Positions 45,001 through 57,000 of a DNA stretch of 64,000 bases are shown here, one piece after another. The notes beneath the pieces are model-generated. The model was not told the origin of the DNA. It ran no database searches and saw only the letters and a program-made list of their open reading frames with translations. Both the position numbers and the translations under genes were made by a program. The stretch spans positions 4,382,123-4,446,122 of the forward strand of contig OY744615.1 in the NCBI GenBank assembly GCA_963556255.1, read 5' to 3'. The first letter of the stretch is position 1, and each line of letters begins with the position of its first letter. The DNA comes from Allolobophora icterica. Taxonomy: Eukaryota > Annelida > Clitellata > Crassiclitellata > Lumbricidae.

Positions 45001-48000
45001 ACGTCGCCTTTCTTGAATATCGGTATGAAGATCGACTTCTTCCAATCATTCGGCCATTCTCCAGTTGCCCATATTTGATTGCATAATTTTGTTATTGTTT
45101 TTATCATTGCATCGTCCCCTGCTTTTGTCAGTTCTATAGGTATTCCGTCATGACCCGGCGCCTTATTATCCTTGAGTTGTTTTATTGCCCATTCTACCTC
45201 TGCTTCCATCACCTCCGGTTCCTTTTCATACCCTGTAACATCAATTTGCTCTTTTTTGACTCGTTTATCTATACTATATAACTCTTCTGTGTATTCTTTC
45301 CATCTTTTCTTCATCTTCTCTTCATCGCAGATTACGTTTCCATCGCCTGTCTTCATTGAGCCCATTCTAGGTGTGAATTTTCCCGTTATTTCCTTTACTT
45401 TTGAAAACAATTCTTTGGCTCTCCCTTTCCTTCCTTCCTTCATCTTTCATTTCTTTGCACATTTCATTTAAATGTTTTTCTTTATCTTCCCGTGCTTGTT
45501 TTTGGAAGGCTCTATTCAGTGCCCTTACCTTATCTTTGTCACCTGCTTTCTTTGCAGCCTTCCTGTCCGCTGCCATGCCCACAGCTTCTCTCGATAACCA
45601 AGTTGTAGTTTAAAATACTTGTATCAAAAACAAACCAAAGCTAACAAACTAGTTATTCATTATGAGTTTTACACGGAAGTACATACATATAAGTGTTTTT
45701 CTATTTTGAAACTTTTTTACAAATTTATACTCAGCAGAGTAATTACTCGTGAACAGTAACAGAATACCATTCGTCTGAATTATACCTTGGGATGAGTAAT
45801 TTTCAGACGAATTCCATCTTCATACTCCGGACCAGACTCCACTGGTAACCAACTTACAGGAAGAGAAGTAGCTACAAAGTCAACATAGAAACTATCACAC
45901 ACCAGCTTAGCACAATGGGCTAAAGCAATGTGTTGAAACTTAAGCCAATTCAAGATAACATAACAACAGGGACTAAATCTGCTACATCAACTATAAAATC
46001 TACAAACAAAATGTACAAAATGTTTGTTCTGCAGATGGAGAAGAGGGATTGTACTCTCCTTCTGCAAAGGCAACAAGATCATTCCGCACCGCTGGAGGCG
46101 GCAGAGGCAATGTAAACATCACATTCTCTCGCTTCCTGGGAAGGTATTTGCACATGTTGTCTTTGGCCATGTGAAGGACCTTCCATGAGGCACAGTAGAT
46201 GAGATCAAAGTAGGTTTACTCCAAACAGATCCACAACAGGCAGAATGTTAACCATCAACACCGTAAGTATCTATGTAATGTAATAGAGCACATCGCATCT
46301 TAAGAGCCTCTCAGAGACATTGTGTACATAGCTATCAGTCAGATAGAAAAATGTTTGAGAAAGTGCAATAAAGCCCCCAAGCAGTGGAACAGAACGAATT
46401 TCAATAGATAAATTGTTCCATAACGATGGTCCAAAGACAAAGAAGCCGACGTGCATTGAAGTGTGAGAGCATGGAACAACAAGATCATTCCGCACCGCAG
46501 AATGAAGCATCTGTCGACCAGGCTGTGTAGAGACCAGAACGCACAACTCACTTACATATTCTGGAGCAGTACCAGTCAAAGTATAAAGACACTTACTTAG
46601 CACAAATGGCTTTCTAACTGATCTCAACAAAGTTTAAGACAGCTGGAAAAATGTTTCTTGCACAGAGCCAATTGGACAGAATATATACATACAAGCACAC
46701 AAGAACAGCATCAGAGCAGCACTAAAACAAAGCACAAGACTAAACCTGATTAATCTATAAAACTTGCAAATAAATCATGATTACAGACCAGCAGAATCAG
46801 AATCCATGGCTTTGCAGCCGAAGATGTCCTTCGTTTCAGAAGAAGTATCTGCTTTCATCATGACGATCTCATTATTGCTGAAAAAGAACAAGGCAATGAT
46901 CTGAAGACAACAACAAAGACACATAATTCAAACATCCTGAGAAAAACATTGACTACTGTTGTACTGCCATCTCATTTAACCTGTACGTAAGACATTGTAT
47001 GTATGCATGCATGTATGTACATTATATGGAAATTTGTATACAGTCTTTAAGAACTGAAAAAGAGCATTAAAACACGGCTTACAGATCTAAAAAGTGCAAT
47101 TTAATGGGAGCTGAAGTTTGTATTTTCAGTGGAAGATTGTTTGGAAGATTGCAGGAAGACCAAGTAACCATGATGTGTCTGCATCATTTTCTGGAAGCGA
47201 GTAACATACACACATACATACACCTCATTCAACCACCTTCTATTTACATGTTCCTTTAAAAAGACATCCACACTTGGGCATTATTAAAAACTCTGCATCA
47301 GTTTTGACAAAAATCTAATCTAAACAAGAGATATTGGAGTAGTTCTGTAACAAGCATGTTTCACTCTAGGAGAAACAACAAAAAAGTTAAAAGAGAAGGC
47401 CTGACATACACAGCTGCAGCAATACAAGGCAGAGCGTTGTTTGGATTCCAGGCGATGTCTTTGACAGCGTGGCTGAACTTAATTACAGACAGACATCTTC
47501 CAGTACACACACTCCAGATTCTAAGAGTATTGTCCGCAGAACCTGATTCAAACAAATAAGAAAGACCAATTGAAAAAAATAACCAGTAAATACATCAGCC
47601 AAAATATATTTTCCATGTTTCTCCAGTTTAAAGATTGATCTGCCCAAGAACATTGTTTAAACTGGAAACATATATTTTATGTCTGTCTGTATGGATGCCT
47701 TTTGATCAGCTGTGGCTGACAGGTCTTATCTTCAACGATATCACTGGATTGTTATTCAAATGATTCCAAATGAATCACCTCAAGTTCTCTTCAACTGTAA
47801 TTCACTCACCGTCATCCACGACAAAAACACTCGATGCAAATCTTCAAAACCTGGTTTAAATTTTGAAAATCAATAGGAACAGGATGATTGTAGATATTAA
47901 TTAGCATGCATATAAAGAGATGAAGGAACCTACCGGATGCCAAGCGATGTCCTGAGGGCTCCACTGAAATGCAGAGAACAGGACCTGTGTGTCCAATGTA

Positions 48001-51000
48001 CACCTAGACAGGCACATCACCAACAAACACAATTCATCATTAGCAACTGACATTATATGGCAAAAATTAAAATATCAGAATTAAATAATCACATAGATGC
48101 ACATAATGTATATTGTCGCATGTGACCCAGATGAGAAACAAATGTGTGGTCACTTACGATGGAAAAGACGACATCTAGTGGGTTAGGTGAGAGTTAGAGC
48201 AGAATGTTTGCAGTCTTTAACCCATAAAGGTTGTTTTTGGAGCTTTGGTTCAGAGGGACCATTTTGTGATGTTTACTCCATGGGACCTTTTCATGACTAG
48301 ACGTTCTCATTGGTTTCAGTCTGTTTGTCATTCTGACTTCCTTTGCCACCTCACGAACGCTTGACTTTGCATCATTTTAAGACAGAATTTGTAAATATTG
48401 TACATAAGAATACACTTTTACTGTTACCAGATTCCATTGTTCATTCATAGTTTCCCTAGACCTATGCACACACACATGAACTTCTTGCTCTTAAAGAACT
48501 TTACCAACGATTAGGTTATCATGAAGCACTCCTACCATTACTTAGAAGTCTTAAAGAGATGCTACACAAACCTAGCATTACAATTACAGAATAAACAAAT
48601 ATACATGTCTGTGCAAAACTAATTAAACTGGACTGTTAAAAACAAAAACAAACAACTTTACCATGTTCTGTTTTGTTGGGAATGGCTGCAAATCTCTTGG
48701 ATGAGGCAATTTTGGCAACAAGTCTTCAGCACGCACATTTGCCTGTTTTGTAAAACAAACCATTAATACAGTAGGATAGCAAAATCAGTGAAAGGGTTAG
48801 GTTGAAAACTCAAGTTAACATATCAAATGATACAGAAAACACTAAATTTACTAACATAGGTTTTCTCCTAGATATATATGCTGCACAACTATTTTAATGA
48901 CACGACAAAGGGATGGTGCTATCATCATCATCATCAGTCATTTATTGCTCCCAAAAAAATTACAAAGTGCAGTGTACAAATATGTTTCAGGGATACAAAG
49001 GGCAGACTCAGAAGTTACAAAGTCCCGCTTATTAGGGTCACCTATTTGACATCAAACTGGTTTTATAATTACTAGTATTTAACATAATATTCTTAAAATA
49101 CTTAAACACAACAGAAACAAGAACTAAGAAGCTTAACTAACAAGAACTATAATTCATTCAATGCTTTGTTCATTAAAATATTATGCATGCAGACTTTTTC
49201 AATAGTCCTAGAGTGGCTACATGTGTAAGCAGGTATGTATGTAAAACAAATAGCAGCAGGTGTTATTTCAGTCCAATACATATATCTGAAATAGACATGT
49301 TAGTATGTTAGAATTTCCATAATAATTTGCCTGTAATCTGGTTTAATGCGTGGTATTCAGAATTACTTATGAAATAATCTGTGAAAGCAGAAGAAGGTAA
49401 ATTATGTGCAAATCGATGCATGAACTCCCTAATCTGTGGTTTGTTAATATTATTATTATTATTATAATAAGAAGATTTAGAAAGTGCAAGTTAATATAAC
49501 TAAATACATTACACATGCACTAATTTAATCAATTTCAGAATACTGAGAGCATAAAATCTTTGAACAGTACAAAAGTATGAGAATCTTCTTGCAAAAATGC
49601 AACTCAGCTTGTTTCTGAAGCAGAATTGATCTGTTCAGCCAAGAATGTATAATCAGAAGCCAACGAAATATTACAGTAGGACAAATACTGGCAAATAAGC
49701 ATATAATACAAGTCAACATGTATGTCATGAGTAATACATTACTAATACGCGACAGTACTTCAACATTTTTGTCAGTCTTAGTTGAGGAAGACGAAGGCAG
49801 ATGATGCTGGATTGGATGACGAAGGAGAGATACAGAAGACTCAAAGAAGAAGCTCAACATCGAGAGGAGTGGCGACGTTGGACATCTGAACCTGCCTGAG
49901 GGCAGAGAACCAGAAGAAGAAGTTGATATGCATCCAAGTGCAGATGCAAAGCTACATGTGTAAGCAGGTATGTATGTATGCATTTTTTTATGATCCTTCA
50001 ACAGTGTCGCTGGTTTCAACAGAAGTGGATAAAAATAGGCTGACAATGTAAGCTGAGCAGAGGCAAAAATGAAACCCCTGCATGGGTATGCACTTGAAGT
50101 AAGTCTGCTCCAAGACAATGGTCAGATACAAGTTGTCAGTTTCCAGTAGATTTATTTGCCATGTTATTTCTAACAATAACATTTAAAAAATGAAACAATG
50201 CCAGAAATAGTTTCGCTAACCCTCATTTTGATCTGTCGAGGCAGAAGATACAGATCAAGACAACGCGTAAACCGATCACGGGTGAAATTACGAAAACCAG
50301 GAACTTCACGTAGACTGGAATATTTCTGCGGAATAAATGGCAATCTCCTCTTCGATGGCTCCATTTCTTCCCACTCTTTTTTCTACAACATCAAATACTA
50401 TTTAAGAATCTAAATAAATGTGAATTACTCATAAAAGATGCATGAGAAAATCTTCTTTCTCAACCAAAGTCCTGTTCATTGTCTTATTGATTGACAGGGA
50501 TTTATCTACAGTGGTCAGCTGTCTCTGATTCTGAAGGACGATCCTTCATCAGAGACACTGGAATGGATCCGAGTGCAGAGACTAATTCCAAGAGAATGCA
50601 GTTCTTAAACCAAGATCATTTCAGTTCAACTGAAAGCAAAATGTTCTCTCGTGATCGCAGTAGCGTCACTAGGGGGGTGCGGGTCGCACCGGGTGACACC
50701 TTCAGAGGGGGTGACACCAAAATAACTGTCAAATAAATTTGTTTGCAGAGTTTCAGCAGAAATTTATTATTTTTTAATTAACAATAATAGATAACAAATA
50801 TAACATTTTTCTCAAGCATCAGTATCAATTTACCTAAAGCTGAAACTCTATGCTAATTTACTTTTTTGAACCTTCTAATGGTGGTGACAGCATGACTTAC
50901 CGCACTGGGTGACACCTACTGCACTGGGCGACACCAACCCTAGTGATGCCACTGCCTGATCGTCTCAAATGGTTACAGATTTATGGAAAAGAAAAAAGCT

Positions 51001-54000
51001 CATGACACTGAATCATGCATGCCCTGCTCACCTCCTTTTCATCAAATAGATACTCTGGCGGTGGATTGTAGGACTCTGCATGTCCCGGCAGACGGATCTT
51101 TGGTGCTGGTATGTACTGTCGATATCTTCGTGTGGCTTCAGCCTGACAATTTAACATATTTACATAAGTATGAATCAACAGATATCAAGTCACTTAATAT
51201 GGCATGGCTAAGTTGCTGACAAAAACACTGCACTCACTGGAAGAGCCAGGTCGAAGTCTCCGAGTAGCAGTCAACGTGCTACCCTTATTTAATCTCATAT
51301 GAGAGATATCCATAAGACTTTGTTGGGTGGCGCAGCTGAGGACAGGTTGAAGCCAAGAGATTCTGAACTTTGGCAGTCCAGCAACGATGGAATTACAATA
51401 GTCAAAGTGCATCAGAATAAGAGAATATACAAAAGAGTTTCTGTACAATCACTTGGTCTGACCAGATATTAATTATAGCCTTCATTATAACTCATTCCAA
51501 AGTATATACTAACTGTCAAGAGCATGTAATGTAAATAGCAGAACTTTATGATTATGAGGCCAAGGCTGAGCAAAGACCAAAGAGTCCTTCCCATGCAAAG
51601 GTCATCATTAATGATTTAGACACACTGACTGATTGTATTGTATTGTATCTAAACATTTATAAAGCGCCTCTCACAGTGTTCGCTAATCAGAGGCGCTCCC
51701 AGTGCGAAAGACCCAATGAATAGAAAGTGGTTTTAAGACAGCGGAAAGAGGCAATTGGGCCACCAGCTAATAAAGAGGCATGTGTCAATGGAGGGAGTTG
51801 ATTCCATAGAGCAGGACCAATGCAAGAAAAGGCTCGAGTTTTGGCCATAGTGGTCCTGGCTCGTGGTACAAGAAGATCATGGCGATTAGGCGATCGCAGT
51901 GGACGGAGGGAAGTAGCTGAAACTGGCAGACGAACAAGGTCACAGAGGTATTTGGGTCCTAAGCCTGTATAGGACTGAAGGACTAAAGTGAGAACCTTAA
52001 GCTGAATCCAAGCAGTAAAGGGAAGCCAATGATGATGATTGGACATGAAAGAGGACAATAATAACATTACTGCTGCAATGCAGCATTCATTTCATTTACA
52101 AACCTCGCTATCATTTGACCACAACTGATAGAACGTCGGCAGTTTGTCTTCTTGTTCCTCATCATCAGATTCTTCATCTTTTCCTTCTTCTGACATTTTC
52201 ATTCGACCAGATTTTATAGCATCAACCATTTGTCCCACCTGCAAAAGATCAACTCATCAACTGCAAATTCATCAGCACAATCACACATTTCTACTCACCA
52301 TTCACACGAACCTCTTAGGAGCCTGGACTCTTGCTCAGTTTTAATAAGAGTAGAACACTGGTCCTTGTTAATATAAAATTTGATCGTCATATCAAGTGAA
52401 ACATTATAGGAAAAGTTATTTAAAAGTCTAATTAGATTTGCAAAGTTCCATCTATTTGATCATGTTATATCAGAAATCAGGTTTTAGTTAGTTATATTCT
52501 AACTAGGATGACTGGATGATCTGAGTACAATACTGAAGGACTTGTCTAAGAAAGAGATCCTAAGAGTCAGTCTGGTTCCACTCCGGCACAGCAGCCCTAC
52601 AGCTTGTTACCTCGAAAGTTTCATTATAACAAAAGACATCAAACATCAAGAAAGAGAAAAGCAGTAGGCAGAGAAGTCTTTCACAGCAAAAATACCTAAG
52701 AACTTAAAGTAAACCTGGTGAAACAGCCTGGCATACATCGCATCACTCAAAAACCTGAGTTGGTTCAGAACGTCACATTTTTAAGCCACCCAAATGAATA
52801 ACTGAACTTCCGAGGTTGTTTCTGATGGAACGTGGCCACTATAAGAAATTCCTTCTCTGATTCTTATGAATCTGAAACTGACCTTTTTGCGTTCAAAGAG
52901 TGATGGTATGAAACTTCTCTTCTGATCCGGATGATTTGTCACTGGATGAATCATCGTCTCACACGTGAAAAAGTCGATTGCCGGCTAAACTCAAATGCCA
53001 AACACAATTTCTCATTCAACACAGAGACATATATAATAACCGCTGCTAACATCTGAAATTAAGCAATCATTAAACTACGACTATTTTTTTTTGCGCAGCA
53101 TTCCTTGAGTTCCAATCCAAATCTGGCCCCTTGTCCCTCTACATGGAGGAGGAATAGGATCTCATTCTCTTTCATGCTTAGCCACAAACAAATGAGCTCC
53201 AAAAGCACTCGACACACAATGCACTGCATGACTTTCCACTTACTTCTCAGCCGACCAAATCTGCTCCAGGATGACAGTGCATCATAGAGAATTGGTAATT
53301 TTGTTTCTGAGTGCCTAGTTGTTGAATGGCGCTATGAACACAAAGATGGTAAGAGACAAACTAGCCAAAGACACATAGTGAAATGCCTGGTTCTATATTA
53401 AGCAAGATGCAAGAAAAAATTGCAGCACAATTGCAAGAAAAAAAAGAATGGCTGGAAAAGGGCTACTAGCGCATACAATGCATGAATTATAGCAGAGGAT
53501 ACGACAACTTGTATGTGAGATGATTGCATGCACAGCCATGCCAGTGAGCAAAGGGTCCTTCTGATTAAAGCTGATGCCATTTAATGTTTTTGTCTCAAGT
53601 ATTTGACTACATCTGATGTTTAATCTTAATTACATAATTTAACTGTAAACAAAAATGGCAGAATCTAAAGCCAGCATAAAGCACGCTGGTGTCTAATGCA
53701 CAAGGCATCAACCAATTGTAATAATATTGTAATTGTAAGCCACTCAAATCAGCGGCGCTCTCGCCCCCGCATCACTGCCAAAACCGACAAAAAGAAAGGT
53801 TTTCAAGCGTCTACGGAACTGAAGAGGAGAGAGGACAAGAAACTCTTGGCGGAGGGACTGGGGAAGACTGTTCCAGGCTGAAGGACCCACATAAGCAAAG
53901 CTACTGGACTGGGCCATGGAAGAGTGCATACGCGGAACAACCATGAGGCCACGGGCCGACGATCGCAAGGAGGCCGTCTCAGGCAGGGAAGAAACCGGGG

Positions 54001-57000
54001 TGCAGAAATTCATTAGGTAAGACGGAGCAGACCCAGTGAGGCAGTTGCGCACGAGGGTGATTGTGCGTCTAAGCCAAGCCAGACCAAGTTCAATATCCAC
54101 AATATCGGTCTGTAATGGTGAATAAGCAATTTGAAAGAGGCAAGTTTGAAGTTGAGAATGAAATGACACAAGCGACTGAGTATAGCACACAGAGTTCCAG
54201 AAAAGTAGGACCAGCAAACAAAAAAGCTTTGGACATAACCAGACAAAGGTTATTAGATGACCTCGTTGAATAATGATAAGTCTGAGGACTAATAACTGAT
54301 TTTAAGTATCGCTGATTCTATGGATCGAGACAACAATCAAAGCCGAGAAATAACCTCGTACGGATCGATGCTGGACTCTGTGTACCGTCCTTTCACAATG
54401 TTTTCAACTAAATTGACTTGTTCATCTGTCAGAACGACATCCTGTCCAGTAGCTGGGTCTTTGACCGTGCGCCTAAAATATCAAACCTCACAATCAGAAT
54501 CCATTCAAAATCAAGAGCTACTCAACAAGAATACAGTCAAATCGAGTTCAGTCACACAGCAGCAGAAAATTGTTCAAATGAATGTCTAATCAAAAATTAC
54601 AAAGCATTTATATACTAACCAGTAGTCTGGATTATCGTTCTTCTCCAGAAATTCATCAATTTCATCTCCTTTCTTTGACTTTGCAATCTTTTTACCAAGT
54701 ACATCATAGCCAATGTGGTCATACTCATCATACCACTTGAGTGGTACGTTTCCAATTGTGTTACGAACATCCTGTCAAAAGTCATGTATGAAATCATAAC
54801 TAAATTGTCACATATCAACTTTGTCTAAAATAATATTGGGCAAAATCTCAGCAGATTCAATTGCAGTTATTGAGATTCAGATTTTTTGGATATGAAAATA
54901 TATGATACACAAAGAGTTTGCTTATTGAAGCTTTATTTACATTTTTTGGCAGCAACGGATGAAAATAAAGAAGAGTAAATGTTATTCTACACGATAATCA
55001 AAGTAGCTGGATGATTCGTTTTGAATCTGCATAAGGGAGTTATTCTTCTGACACATCTCGAATGTTGTGTAGTACCGGTATTTGATGATATTCTTACCAA
55101 TTTCAGTGGATTCAGCCAACAAAAAGTCCTACTCTATGACAACATCATGTATTTAAAATATGCATTCCATTTGGACAAAAGACATTTTCTCAACAACTGT
55201 TAAGGAGCTTTTTCTGTAAATTTACAGCATATCCTGACTGCATAATAATCAACTTCAGACTTCATGCACACTCATATAAGGACATCAGATGGTTTCTTGC
55301 ATCCCTTAGCACACGTGACAAAATGCTTTTAACTGGTATAAATTCAAACAAACCATCTTCCACATCAAATGCAGAACTGAAACTTTTAGATTTCAAAACG
55401 TGTTATTACGACATAATAAATGAATTGCTTACTTCTTCATCAGATGAATCTTTTTCATATTCATCTCTAACTTCCTACAAACAGCAAACAAGTCTTAATT
55501 AGCAATTCCTTACTAAAACATTTTGTAGGTCGAAGTTTTGGTAAAGGTTTACATCCATTCGCATGCGACCAGTAATTATTATGTGGAACACATTCCTACA
55601 TCACTATAACAAGCAACATGACCAAGCTAGACTTGGGTAGTAAAAGATCGCTGCAACCTTCCACAGTTCCTCTTATGTAAGTAAGCAGAGTCACAAACAC
55701 AACATTTACAAAGGTGAAACATGAACTTTTATGTGTTCTTAAATCCACTGAAGGTCTGAAATGGATATGAGAATGTTCGGAAAAATGTTTTGACGAAATA
55801 CGCTTCAACACATGAACTCCTGACACAGCTTGTGTCAAATTGTCTTTTCAGTTCCCTGTTGCATGCATCCACATATTCTCTACATCGTGTATGTTTATCT
55901 GGTAATTGCGAAGACTAAGTGCCTCCCTATATAAACAATATGGTTGGGTTGCCACCGACTTCGCTCCAATAGAGCGCCGCTGCCTACCAGCCACATCCCA
56001 CAATGCAATGCACTAAGTAAGTAAGTCGAACACTTGAAGTCAAACGAAAATGAACTTTAATTAGATTGAAAATTAAAATATATTAAAATATATGCATACA
56101 TCTTAAGAAATTGTTTAATCCGTTATATATATAAAAATGCTACCTACCAGGAACATCCCACAATGCAATGTGCTAAGTAAGTAAAACCAACACTTATATT
56201 ACAAACAGCACTGAATGATTTTGTTTATATCTAACGGATTAAACCATTTCTTAACCCTTTCCCGCCGGAATTGTTTCGATACCTATTGGGTTAATCGGGT
56301 CACGGGTGACCAGGTCCGGCGGGAAAGGGTTAAGATGTATGCATATATTTCAATTTTCAATCAAATTAAAGTTCGTTTTACTTCAAGTGTGCATTTGACT
56401 TCAAGTGTTCGTTTTACTTACTTACTTAGCGCATTGCATTGTGGGATGATTGTGGCTGGTAGGCAGCGGCGCTCTACTGGAGCGAAGTCGGTGGCAACCA
56501 TATTGTTTATATAGGGAGGCACTCAGTCTTCGCAATTACCGTTTATCTCATCATTGTACAAATCTACAGAGTTCTGTTACAGCACAACAGAATGCATAGA
56601 ACGCTGCTAGCTACTAGCCTTATCTCACAATGCAATACGCTAAGTAAGTAACATGCACTTTAATTTCCTCGAAAATTATAATATATGCAAACATCTTAAT
56701 AGTTATTACTTGAAATATACACATATATGATTGCTCTTATGATCCTTAGATAAACATTTACAAACCGTTAAAGTATCCATTTAGTTCTGTTTTTAATATA
56801 ATTTCGTGTTTGTTTCTTGCTTACTTAGTGAATTGCATTATGGGTTGTAGCTGGTAGGTAGCAGCACTCTATTGGAGTGAAGTCAGTGGCAACCATATTG
56901 TTTATATACAAAGGCACTCAGTCTTCGTATATACCAAATAACGTTTTCCAGGTTGGAATACGCTTGCCATACATCGGATATGAAACAAGGTCCCGGAAAG

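Noticed and set aside
49525..50118. 197-codon minus frame in BOP1 intron 8
   Set aside because: No recognisable domain and it overlaps non-coding repeat-like sequence; likely chance.
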